From: Propionibacteriaceae bacterium
GTDB taxonomy: Bacteria; Actinomycetota; Actinomycetes; Propionibacteriales; Propionibacteriaceae
DNA length: 7,169 bases
Assembly: GCA_020438595.1 (NCBI GenBank)
Contig: JAGQUI010000132.1
Span: 1 to 7,169, forward strand
Reading direction: 5' to 3'
The notes under the pieces are model-generated. The model ran no database searches, was not told where the DNA came from, and saw only the letters and a program-made list of their open reading frames with translations. Shown piece after piece: positions 1 through 5,438 of the stretch (position 1 is the first letter of the stretch; each line of letters starts with the position of its first letter). Position numbers and translations under genes: made by a program.

Positions 1-338
1 GAGGCGGCCTGGCCGAGGCAGATCGTCTGCACGTCGGGCTTGATGTAGCGCATGGTGTCGTAGATCGCGGTGAGCGCCGTGAACGAGCCGCCCGGGGAGT
101 TGATGTAGATACTGATCGGGCGCTCCGGGTCCATCGACTGCAGGCAGAGCAGCTGGGCCATCACCGCGTTGGCGATGTCGTCGCTGATCGGGGTGCCGAG
201 GAAGATGATCCGGTCCTCGAACAGCTTGGTGTAGGGGTCGACGCGGCGCACGCCGTACGACGTCCGCTCCTCCCACTGGGGGATGTAGTAGTCCATCCGG
301 GGACCGGCCGGGGCCACCGACGAAGGCAAGGTGTTCAT
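1..338 (-). CDS. clpP2: ClpP2 ATP-dependent Clp protease proteolytic subunit (partial, N-terminal 112 residues)
   Basis: Second of two tandem ClpP serine peptidase subunits, which in actinobacteria assemble with ClpP1 into a two-ring cytoplasmic chamber fed by ClpX or ClpC. The ATG at 338 begins [20 protein letters not shown]. Family landmarks follow in order: [10 protein letters not shown] (about 39-48), the SPGGSFT oxyanion region, IYDTM and CLGQAA. The window ends after the first two bases (TC) of the next codon. Because every TCN codon is serine, the nucleophile of the GQAAS motif can be inferred although its codon is cut. The GQAA form and the aromatic-rich N-terminal extension fit ClpP2 rather than ClpP1. 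The clpP1 stop lies 8 nt upstream, and the Shine-Dalgarno-like GAGG overlaps that stop, so the two genes are almost certainly one translationally coupled transcript. The histidine and aspartate of the triad lie outside the window. Confidence 0.95.
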   Translation of the reverse strand, partial: MNTLPSSVAPAGPRMDYYIPQWEERTSYGVRRVDPYTKLFEDRIIFLGTPISDDIANAVMAQLLCLQSMDPERPISIYINSPGGSFTALTAIYDTMRYIKPDVQTICLGQAA

Positions 339-346
339 CTCGTTCC

Positions 347-976
347 TCACTGGTTCGGGGCGGCGGTCTTGATCTGCGAGGCGCGCTCGTAGACGTGGTC
401 GATGAAGCCGTACTCGAGCGCTTCCTCGGCGGTGAACCAGCGGTCGCGGTCGGAGTCCTTCTCGATCTGCTCGACGGTCTGCCCGGTGTGCTCGGCGATC
501 AGCCGGCCCATGGTCTGCTTGATGTGCAGCGACTGCTCGGCCTGGATCCGGATGTCGGAGGCGGTGCCGCCGAGGCCACCGGAAGGCTGGTGCATCATGA
601 TCCGGCTGTGCGGCAGCGCGAACCGCTTGCCCTTCTGGCCGGCCGAGAGCAGGAACTGGCCCATCGAGGCGGCGAGGCCCATCGCAACGGTGGCGACGTC
701 GTTGGAGATCCACTGCATGGTGTCGTAGATCGCCATGCCGGAGTCGACCGAGCCCCCGGGAGAGTTGATGTAGAGGTAGATGTCCTTGGTCGGGTCCTCC
801 GCGTTCAGCAGCAGCATCTGCGCGCAGATGGCGTTCGCGTTCTCGTCCTTGACCTCGGAACCCAGGAAGATGATCCGGTTGAGCAGCAGGGCCTGGTAGA
901 CGTTGTCGGTCATGCCGATGCCGCCGGGACCGGCGGCCATGGACAGGCCGCGCTGGATGGCTCGATGTTCGTTCAC
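347..976 (-). CDS. clpP1: ClpP1 ATP-dependent Clp protease proteolytic subunit
   Basis: First of the two tandem ClpP serine peptidase subunits, complete at 209 residues from the GTG at 976. It cuts unfolded substrates delivered by a Clp ATPase in the cytoplasm, in a mixed complex with ClpP2. Visible motifs are [26 protein letters not shown] with nucleophile Ser104, MMHQP with His129, and DRDRW with Asp178. The Ser-His (25) and His-Asp (49) spacings equal those of E. coli ClpP. The start is ambiguous. ATG at 940 (197 residues) or 913 would also keep the fold, and none of the candidates has a good Shine-Dalgarno. I prefer GTG 976 because a TAGGTT box ends 7 nt before it, which fits a leaderless mRNA. 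The segment [14 protein letters not shown] resembles the mycobacterial ClpP1 N-terminus. It is cotranscribed with clpP2. Confidence 0.95.
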   Translation of the reverse strand: MNEHRAIQRGLSMAAGPGGIGMTDNVYQALLLNRIIFLGSEVKDENANAICAQMLLLNAEDPTKDIYLYINSPGGSVDSGMAIYDTMQWISNDVATVAMGLAASMGQFLLSAGQKGKRFALPHSRIMMHQPSGGLGGTASDIRIQAEQSLHIKQTMGRLIAEHTGQTVEQIEKDSDRDRWFTAEEALEYGFIDHVYERASQIKTAAPNQ

Positions 977-983
977 GGAGGCG

Positions 984-989
984 AACCTA
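984..989 (-). promoter_or_regulatory. Candidate -10 box of the clpP1-clpP2 operon
   Basis: Reading the minus strand, TAGGTT fits the actinobacterial TANNNT consensus and is followed by 7 nt and then GTG at 976, so transcription would begin at or beside the start codon. No good -35 is seen 16-19 nt upstream, which would suit an activator-dependent promoter. The assignment is inference from spacing alone. Confidence 0.35.
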
Positions 990-1027
990 CCCGCTGCCAC
1001 CCCCATTTCGGCGCGGTTCGGGCCGCT

Positions 1028-1044
1028 GTTCGCTGTCGGCGCAC
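1028..1044. promoter_or_regulatory. Possible ClgR-type operator upstream of clpP1
   Basis: GTTCGCTGTCGGCGCAC is an imperfect dyad (GTTCGCT, 3-nt spacer, GGCGCAC) resembling the CGCY..RGCG core bound by ClgR, the known activator of clp genes in actinobacteria. Its centre is about 60 bp upstream of the proposed start of transcription, where an activator could act. Two of the seven half-site pairs are mismatched, so this is a lead only. Confidence 0.3.
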
Positions 1045-1047
1045 GGC

Positions 1048-1076
1048 TGTCGTGATCCGGCCGCGCATCCCGTCCC
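1048..1076 (-). repeat. Palindromic repeat copy A, left flank of the DUF559 module
   Basis: A 29-nt sequence with core TGTCGTGATCCGGCCGCGC. It is the inverted counterpart of 2069-2097 (26 of 29 positions agree). Its first 19 bases, extended by one, also pair perfectly with 1107-1126 across a 40-nt loop. It lies upstream of clpP1 and just past the 3' end of the DUF559 reading frame. Confidence 0.7.
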
Positions 1077-1106
1077 ACGGTGCCCACCTGTCACAGATCC
1101 GGCCTC

Positions 1107-1126
1107 GCGCGGCCGGATCACGACAG
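1107..1126 (+). repeat. Palindromic repeat copy B, overlapping the DUF559 stop codon
   Basis: This 20-nt arm is the exact reverse complement of 1047-1066. It contains the TGA stop of the minus-strand DUF559 reading frame (1120-1118), so the last codons of that gene lie inside the repeat. It also takes part in a local hairpin with the 9-bp stem 1096-1104/1111-1119, a 6-nt loop, and a further four pairs (1089-1092/1122-1125). Confidence 0.7.
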
Positions 1127-1962
1127 GGCGAGCACGGCCCGGATCGTGTCGACGACCTCGTACGGGCGCTCGGTCAGCATCTCCCAGGTGATCCGCACCA
1201 CGCGGAACTCCTTCCTCACGAACAGGTTCTGCCGCGACCGGTCCCTCTCGAACTGGTCGTGGGTGGAATGGACGGACTCCCCGTCGAACTCGAGGACCAC
1301 GCGCTCCTCCGGGAACCACGCGTCGGGGAACAGCAACTCACCATCCAGCCGCACCGGCTGGTTCGCCACCCACCCGGTGATGCCGGCCGCGTCGAGCAGG
1401 CCGTGCAGGAGGGCCTCGGCGAACGACCACGGGTTGGTCATCGCGCGACCGGCCACCTGGCGGCGCACCGCGTTGCCCCGGGTGTGCGCGAAGGCGGGCA
1501 GGGCGGCCTCGAGGCCCTCCCGCGTGACCAGCCGCCGGCGCAGGGCCTCGAACATCGCCTCGCCGTGATCGGACGCGGCGACGTCCAGGCAGGCGTACTC
1601 GGCACTCACCGTGCTGATCCCGCGGTAGTGCGGTGCTCGGCGGGCACCCTGCCGCGCACCGGCCGGAGCCACGGCACCGGCGCGGCCCGGCTCGGCGTAC
1701 GCAGGTGGATCGGCATCGTGATCGGCCGGCCGAGCAGCAGTTCCACGGCGGTGACACCCGCGATCGAGCCGTGGCGCGACCACAGCGAGGCGGCGAGCAG
1801 TCGTGCGGCCGGCTCGGCGAGCAGCACCGGCCTGAGGTACACGCCGGGCAGGATCGGTGCCACCAGGCCCTGCTTCGCCGCCCTCTGGATGGTCCGGACG
1901 TGGCGGGGATGGTCGCGCAGGGCAAGCACGGGACTGGTCTGGAGCAGGTCGTCGATGCGCAT
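1118..1962 (-). pseudogene. Frameshifted AbiEi-like winged-helix / DUF559 endonuclease-fold protein
   Basis: Two adjacent frames together make one recognisable protein of about 281 residues. The 5' part begins at ATG 1962 (MRIDDLLQTSPVLALRDHPR) behind a good GAAGG ribosome binding site 7 nt away. It carries the AbiEi-type winged-helix signature ending LPGVYLRP, and stays convincing to EHRT near 1630. The continuation YRGISTVSAEYACLDVAASD is in the next frame from 1627 and runs to the TGA at 1118. That part holds the DUF559 domain (Vsr/restriction-endonuclease-like fold): FPDAWF, VVLEFDGESVHS, QFERDRSRQNLF and FRVVRITWEML, with acidic and basic positions typical of the fold. Loss of one base between about 1630 and 1626 explains both halves. 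It could be a true inactivating mutation or a sequencing error. The function of this family is not established; a DNA nuclease or antitoxin-like role is inferred from the folds only. Confidence 0.8.
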
Positions 1963-2023
1963 GCCCGTACCTTCGGCACGCGGGACTCGGAACGTTCACG
2001 AGCATCCGCGAATTGTGGATGAC

Positions 2024-2037
2024 GCAATCCGGCCGCC
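2024..2037 (-). repeat. Palindromic repeat copy D (short, diverged)
   Basis: GCAATCCGGCCGCC lies inverted to 2081-2093 (12 of 13 positions complementary) across a 44-nt loop. This reproduces the geometry of the A/B pair on the other side of the DUF559 gene. It is located upstream of the DUF559 start and downstream of tig. Confidence 0.5.
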
Positions 2038-2068
2038 GCAGCCTGTGGGAAAGGCGGAGGAGTCGGGC

Positions 2069-2097
2069 GGGACGGCATCCGCGGCCGGATCGCGACA
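2069..2097 (+). repeat. Palindromic repeat copy C, right flank of the DUF559 module
   Basis: A 29-nt sequence containing GCGGCCGGATCGCGACA. Its reverse complement matches 1048-1076 at 26 of 29 positions, so copies A and C form an inverted pair about 1 kb apart with the DUF559 gene between them. Copy C is also a direct repeat of copy B when both are read on the same strand. Confidence 0.7.
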
Positions 2098-2112
2098 CGA
2101 CCGCGAAACGCA

Positions 2113-2144
2113 GCGGCGCCGCCACCCCAAGGTGGCGGCGCCGC
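2113..2144 (-). terminator. Factor-independent terminator of tig
   Basis: A perfect 14-bp GC-rich stem (2113-2126 with 2131-2144) closed by a 4-nt loop, starting 12 nt after the tig TAG stop. Read on the minus strand the stem is followed by TGCGTTTCGC, a short weak T tract as is usual in high-GC actinobacteria. It separates tig from the DUF559 gene and clpP1, implying these are not simply one transcript. Confidence 0.8.
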
Positions 2145-2156
2145 GGGAGTCTGCGA

Positions 2157-3503
2157 CTACTCGGCCTCGGGCTCGACCTCGGCGACCGCGCCGGACAGGT
2201 CGACCGGGTTGCCGTCGGTGTCGGTGACCTTGGCGTCGGCGACGATCAGCACGAGCGCCTTGTTGCGGCGGATCTCCTGCATCCAGGCGCCGATGTGGTT
2301 GTGCTCCATCATGTGCTGCGCCTCCTGCTCGGGGCTGGACCCGTTCTGGGCAGCCTTCCGCACGAGCAGCTCGGACAGGTCGGCCTGCTCCACACCCACC
2401 TCGGCGTCGTCGGCGACCTTGTCGAGGATCAGCTGCGCCTTCAGGCTGCGCTCGGTCGACTTCTCGATCTCGGCCCAGAACGCCTCGGGCGTCTCGGCCT
2501 CCTCCTCGGACTGCTCGAGGTAGCGCTCGAGGGTGAGCCCGGCGCGCTGCAGCTGGTCGGTGATCTGCTCCTTGCGGGACGCGATCTCCGCCGCGAGGAC
2601 GCCCTCGGGGACGTCGAACTTCGTGGCGTCGACGAGGGCCTCGAGCACCTTGTCGCGGCCGCTGGCAACCTGCTCGGCGGCGATCATCTGCTCGACGCTG
2701 GTGGCCAGGTCGGCGCGCATCTCCTCGACGGTGTCGAACTCGGAGATCAGCTGCGCGAAGTCGTCGTCCACCTCGGGCAGGGTCTGCTCGGACACCTTGA
2801 CCACGGTCACGGTGATGTCCGCCGGCTCGCCCTCGAGCGGCCCACCCACCAGCGTGGACGCGAAGGTCGCCTCCTCGCCGGCGCTGAGGCCGGTGACGGC
2901 GTCGTCGAGGCCGTCGATCATGCCGCCGGAGCCGATCACGTAGGTGACGCCGTCGGCGGTCGCGTCGGGCAGCGGCTCGCCGTCCCGGGTGCCCACGAGG
3001 TTGAGCGTGACCTGGTCGCCCTCGGCCGCCGCGCGCTCGACCTCGGTGGACGTCGCGAAGCGCTGCTGCAGCATGCTGATCCGCTCGTCGACCTCGTCGG
3101 CGACCGGACGCAGCGGATCGACGGTGGCCTTGAGCTTGTTGAAGGCCGGCACGGTGAAGTCGGGGCGCACGTCGATCTCGGCGGTGAACTCGACCAGGTC
3201 GCCGTCCTCGAGCTTGGTGATCTCCACTTCGGGCTCGCCCAGCGGCACGACCCCGGCCTCAGCCACGGCGGCCTCGAAGGCGCCGGGCAGCGCGCCGTTG
3301 ATGGCCTCCTGCAGCACCATGCCCCGGCCGAAGCGCTGGTCGATCACCAGGTTCGGCACCTTGCCCTTGCGGAAGCCCGGGATGGTGACCTGCTGGGCGA
3401 TCTCCTGGTACGCCTTGTCCAGGTGCGGCTTCAGGTCGGCGAAGGGGATCTCAACGGTGAGCTTGACCCTGGACGGGCTGAGCTTCTCGACGGTGCTGGG
3501 CAA
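2157..3503 (-). CDS. tig: Trigger factor (ribosome-associated chaperone and peptidyl-prolyl isomerase)
   Basis: Complete at 448 residues, close to the usual length for the family. Trigger factor docks at the ribosomal exit tunnel and shields nascent chains. The N-terminal ribosome-binding domain (about 1-145) carries GFRKGKVP at 43-50, the same numbering as in E. coli. An FKBP-type isomerase domain follows (about 161-240; EGDQVTLNLVG, VIGSGGMIDGLDDAV). A helical C-terminal chaperone domain (about 250-430) ends in an acidic tail. I chose TTG at 3503: AGGAG lies 6 nt upstream, and MPSTVEKLSPSRVKL aligns with other family N-termini. A second TTG at 3539 is unlikely because it falls in the promoter's -10 region. 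The gene has its own promoter and terminator. Its usual partner is the downstream clpP pair, here separated by the DUF559 module. Confidence 0.97.
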   Translation of the reverse strand: MPSTVEKLSPSRVKLTVEIPFADLKPHLDKAYQEIAQQVTIPGFRKGKVPNLVIDQRFGRGMVLQEAINGALPGAFEAAVAEAGVVPLGEPEVEITKLEDGDLVEFTAEIDVRPDFTVPAFNKLKATVDPLRPVADEVDERISMLQQRFATSTEVERAAAEGDQVTLNLVGTRDGEPLPDATADGVTYVIGSGGMIDGLDDAVTGLSAGEEATFASTLVGGPLEGEPADITVTVVKVSEQTLPEVDDDFAQLISEFDTVEEMRADLATSVEQMIAAEQVASGRDKVLEALVDATKFDVPEGVLAAEIASRKEQITDQLQRAGLTLERYLEQSEEEAETPEAFWAEIEKSTERSLKAQLILDKVADDAEVGVEQADLSELLVRKAAQNGSSPEQEAQHMMEHNHIGAWMQEIRRNKALVLIVADAKVTDTDGNPVDLSGAVAEVEPEAE

Positions 3504-3538
3504 GGCAGGCTCCTGATCGGATGTAGACAGACCCGGCA

Positions 3539-3567
3539 ATGTTAGCCAGCCCGGCAGCGCTGGTCAT
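3539..3567 (-). promoter_or_regulatory. tig promoter (-35 and -10)
   Basis: On the minus strand ATGACC (3567-3562) and TAACAT (3544-3539) are separated by exactly 17 nt, a standard housekeeping sigma-factor layout. Transcription would start near 3532, leaving a leader of about 29 nt with AGGAG placed 6 nt before the TTG start at 3503. Confidence 0.6.
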
Positions 3568-3626
3568 CTCGGCCCCGCCGGGACTTGGCCGGCTCACCCG
3601 GCGCGGCGCCACCCCGGCGGGTCCGT

Positions 3627-3632
3627 TACTCT
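3627..3632 (+). promoter_or_regulatory. Candidate -10 box of the tRNA-Gly gene
   Basis: TACTCT fits TANNNT and lies 11 nt before the mature 5' end of the tRNA, so the primary transcript would have a leader of only a few bases for RNase P to remove. No convincing -35 accompanies it. Confidence 0.3.
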
Positions 3633-3643
3633 TGGGCCCGCAC

Positions 3644-3714
3644 GCGGATGTAGCTCAATGGCAGAGCCCCAGCCTTCCAAGCTGGTCATGCGGGTTCGAT
3701 TCCCGTCATCCGCT
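3644..3714 (+). tRNA. tRNA-Gly, anticodon UCC
   Basis: A complete 71-nt cloverleaf delivering glycine to GGA/GGG codons. The acceptor stem is GCGGATG with CATCCGC (3644-3650/3707-3713) and the discriminator is T3714. The D arm is GCTC/GAGC with loop AATGGCA. The anticodon stem CCAGC/GCTGG encloses CTTCCAA, giving anticodon TCC at 3676-3678. The variable loop is TCAT. The T arm is GCGGG/CCCGT with loop TTCGATT, its outermost pair being a G-U. The genome continues CCG after T3714, so the terminal CCA is not fully encoded and must be added enzymatically. It is divergent from tig. Confidence 0.97.
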
Positions 3715-3737
3715 CCGATCCGGCCCGGAAACGACGA

Positions 3738-3769
3738 GTGGGCCGCCGTCCGGATGGACGACGACCCAC
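3738..3769 (-). terminator. Hairpin terminator of the small membrane protein gene, possibly shared with the tRNA
   Basis: A 13-bp stem (3738-3750 with 3757-3769) with a 6-nt loop, starting 13 nt after the stop of the minus-strand 65-residue gene. In RNA read from the minus strand all 13 positions pair, two as G-U. Read from the plus strand the same two positions are C/A mismatches. The stem therefore favours the minus-strand gene, although it could also stop transcripts leaving the tRNA. It is followed by TCGTCGTTT on the minus strand. Confidence 0.6.
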
Positions 3770-3782
3770 GCATCGTGAACGA

Positions 3783-3980
3783 TCAGGCTGCCAGCCAGGC
3801 CTCCCTCGTCAGGATGGCGACCATGAACCCCATGGTGGCCAGCCCCACGAAGACTGCGCCCGCATCCAGACCCGCCGTAGCGGCGTACCGGATGGTGTAC
3901 TGGCCCAGGAACGACGCCAGTACGGCGCTTCCCAGAAGGACCCCAACAATCATTCCGCTGATACGCATGATGTAGCGCAT
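3783..3980 (-). CDS. Small two-helix membrane protein, unrecognised
   Basis: A 65-residue protein that I do not recognise. The case for it being a gene is strong: a GGGGGAGGAG ribosome binding site lies 4 nt before ATG 3980, a promoter-like pair is upstream and a hairpin terminator downstream. Hydropathy by eye gives two membrane segments (about 6-26, IMRISGMIVGVLLGSAVLAS; and about 39-57, DAGAVFVGLATMGFMVAI). They are separated by a short polar stretch QYTIRYAATAGL, and the protein ends TREAWLAA. There are no cysteines and no catalytic motif. The start is slightly basic (MRYIMR), which favours an N-terminus inside the cell. It is flanked by the tRNA-Gly and the divergent ywiC-like gene; the neighbourhood does not suggest a function. 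Confidence 0.7.
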   Translation of the reverse strand: MRYIMRISGMIVGVLLGSAVLASFLGQYTIRYAATAGLDAGAVFVGLATMGFMVAILTREAWLAA

Positions 3981-4016
3981 CTTGCTCCTCCCCCCCGAAA
4001 TGAGCTAGATGAAAAG

Positions 4017-4046
4017 ATGGTAGGGGCAATCGCCGTCACCCGTCCA
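4017..4046 (-). promoter_or_regulatory. Candidate promoter of the small membrane protein gene
   Basis: On the minus strand TGGACG (4046-4041) and TACCAT (4022-4017) are 18 nt apart, giving a start near 4010 and a leader of about 30 nt that contains the strong ribosome binding site. The surrounding 4000-4080 is clearly richer in A/T than the rest of the window, as expected for a divergent promoter region. Confidence 0.4.
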
Positions 4047-4133
4047 GATGACACAGGCTTTTCTCAGGTTTCTTCTACCGTGCGCTGGCTAGGGGTTCGG
4101 GGCCCCTGGCCGGAGCCGGGTGCCCGAACGGGT

Positions 4134-4139
4134 TAGCAT
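4134..4139 (+). promoter_or_regulatory. Candidate -10 box giving a leaderless ywiC-like mRNA
   Basis: TAGCAT fits TANNNT and is followed by exactly 6 nt and then the GTG at 4146, so the transcript would start on the initiation codon. Leaderless mRNAs are common in actinobacteria. No clear -35 is present about 17 nt upstream. Confidence 0.45.
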
Positions 4140-4145
4140 CGGCGG

Positions 4146-4991
4146 GTGGTCCACGGAATGTCGGGTGTGCGTCGGCGGAATGCACGCCCCCGGCGAAAGC
4201 GGACGCCCGTGGGCTGGGTGCCCCGTCAACATGGCGCGTGGTTCATGCTCGCCCTTCCCGTGGTCGTCGGGTTCATTCTCCGAATCGAGGACGGCGCGCC
4301 CGCCGCGCCCGGGCTCGTGGCCGTCGTCGCGTGCTGGATCAGCGGCTACCTCGCCTTCAACGCGATGACCGGCTGGCTGAAGGCCCCGCCGTCACGACGA
4401 CCGGCCGCCAGGGCGCCACTGCTGACCTGGACGCTGCTCGCCGCGGCGCTCGGCGCGGTCTCGGTGGCGCTCGCCGGCCCCGGGTTGATCGGCTGGGTGC
4501 CTCCGTTCGCGCTGCTGGTGGCACCGGCGCTGTGGCTGGCCGCCACCCGCCGGGAGCGCAGCCTCGCCAGCGGGACGCTCACGGTCGCGGCCGCGAGCCT
4601 GATGACGCTGGTGACCCGCTTCGTCACGCCCGGCGCCCTGCTGGACAGCCTGGGCACCCCGGCCGGCACGAGCGCCCTGGTGCACACCGCGCTCGTGTTC
4701 GCCTACCTGACCGGCACCGTGCTGCACGTCAAGACCATGATCCGCGAGCGCGGCAGTGCGCGCTGGCTGGCCGCCTCGGTAGGGTGGCACGCCGTCGCCA
4801 CCGCGGTCACCGCTGCCGCCGCCGCGACCGGCGCGCTCACCGCGTGGTGGGCGGTCCTGTTCGGTCTCGCCACCGCGCGGTCGTGGCTGCTGCCGTGGCT
4901 CGCCGCCCGGCGCACGATCCGTCCGCTCGCCGTGGGGTTGGTCGAGATCGCCCTGAGCACGGCGTTCGTGCTGATCACCGCCTACGGCTGA
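4146..4991 (+). CDS. YwiC-like family integral membrane protein
   Basis: A 281-residue polytopic membrane protein of the YwiC-like family; its biochemical role is unknown to me. After a very basic N-terminus (RRRNARPRRKR, about 9-19) comes the family motif WVPRQHGAWFML (24-35), then about eight hydrophobic segments (roughly 33-46, 55-74, 92-110, 115-132, 144-160, 178-194, 208-229, 232-252) and a last one at 260-280. VKTMIRERG (195-203) and His215 in GWHAV are the other conserved-looking polar features inside the hydrophobic core. I use GTG at 4146 because of the -10 box placed 6 nt before it. ATG at 4158, four codons in, has no better ribosome binding site. It is divergent from the small membrane protein gene and convergent with the cupin gene, with 15 nt between their stops, so it looks monocistronic. 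Confidence 0.85.
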   Translation: MVHGMSGVRRRNARPRRKRTPVGWVPRQHGAWFMLALPVVVGFILRIEDGAPAAPGLVAVVACWISGYLAFNAMTGWLKAPPSRRPAARAPLLTWTLLAAALGAVSVALAGPGLIGWVPPFALLVAPALWLAATRRERSLASGTLTVAAASLMTLVTRFVTPGALLDSLGTPAGTSALVHTALVFAYLTGTVLHVKTMIRERGSARWLAASVGWHAVATAVTAAAAATGALTAWWAVLFGLATARSWLLPWLAARRTIRPLAVGLVEIALSTAFVLITAYG

Positions 4992-5006
4992 GCAGCGGAG
5001 TGCCGG

Positions 5007-5414
5007 TCAGGCCTTCCGCCACGCCGGCGGCACGCCGGGAGCGAGGACCGTGGCGTCGGGCAACCCGTCTAGCACCTTCTCCGGCCCCTTGGGGTTGTAG
5101 ATCGCGATCAGCCGCATCGGCGACCAGGTGGTGTTGAAGGTCGAGTGCACCGCGCCGTAGGGGACGTAGACGGCGTCGCCCGCGACCACCGGGAACGGTT
5201 CGGTGCCCTCACCGACGGTCTGCACGCCCTCGCCGCTGATGATGTAGAGCACCTCCTCCGCCTCGTGGGTGTGCGGGGCGTGCCCCTGGCCGGGGTAGAT
5301 GATCACCTCGCCGACGGTGATGCCGGCCTCGTCGCCCACGTCGTCAGCCACCAGCCACTTGATCGTTCCCCAGTCGAAGACGCGGGTCGGGATGTCGTCC
5401 GGGCGTCTGGCCAT
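5007..5414 (-). CDS. Small single-domain cupin protein
   Basis: A 135-residue protein with one cupin barrel and probably one bound metal ion in the cytoplasm. Both diagnostic motifs are perfect. Motif 1 runs G42 to G61 with His48, His50 and Glu54; motif 2 runs G79 to N94 with Pro85, Gly87 and His90. His48, His50, Glu54 and His90 are the expected metal ligands. There is no second domain or DNA-binding part, so it is not an AraC-type sensor. The substrate cannot be read from the sequence: dioxygenase, isomerase and sugar-binding cupins share these motifs. ATG 5414 is fixed by GAGGAGG 4 nt upstream, although the frame stays open far upstream. There is no signal peptide. A perfect 20-bp palindrome lies 25 nt upstream of the start. 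Confidence 0.9.
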   Translation of the reverse strand: MARRPDDIPTRVFDWGTIKWLVADDVGDEAGITVGEVIIYPGQGHAPHTHEAEEVLYIISGEGVQTVGEGTEPFPVVAGDAVYVPYGAVHSTFNTTWSPMRLIAIYNPKGPEKVLDGLPDATVLAPGVPPAWRKA

Positions 5415-5438
5415 GGTTCCTCCTCGAATTCCTGCCCG

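Noticed and set aside
1620..1640. Programmed ribosomal frameshift in the DUF559 gene
   Set aside because: No slippery heptamer, stimulatory site or upstream Shine-Dalgarno is visible at the junction, so a mutation or read error is simpler.
1118..2125. 335-codon reading of the DUF559 frame without frameshift
   Set aside because: Upstream of about 1627 this frame loses all family resemblance, whereas the neighbouring frame carries the winged-helix domain and a proper start at 1962.
395..2227. 610-codon plus-strand open frame over clpP1 and the DUF559 gene
   Set aside because: It is antisense to clearly recognised proteins and its translation is a low-complexity Arg/Gly/Leu/Val/His mix typical of high-GC shadow frames.
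1857..3545. 562-codon plus-strand open frame over tig
   Set aside because: Antisense to trigger factor, with repetitive Leu/Gly/Asp/Val/His composition and no motif.
3644..3780. tRNA-Gly 3' end as a phage or island attachment site
   Set aside because: No duplicated tRNA 3' segment, integrase or mobility gene is seen on either side.
4985..5035. Bidirectional terminator between the convergent ywiC-like and cupin genes
   Set aside because: Only a weak 6-bp pairing (GTGCCG with CGGCAC) with mismatches inside the cupin coding end can be drawn.
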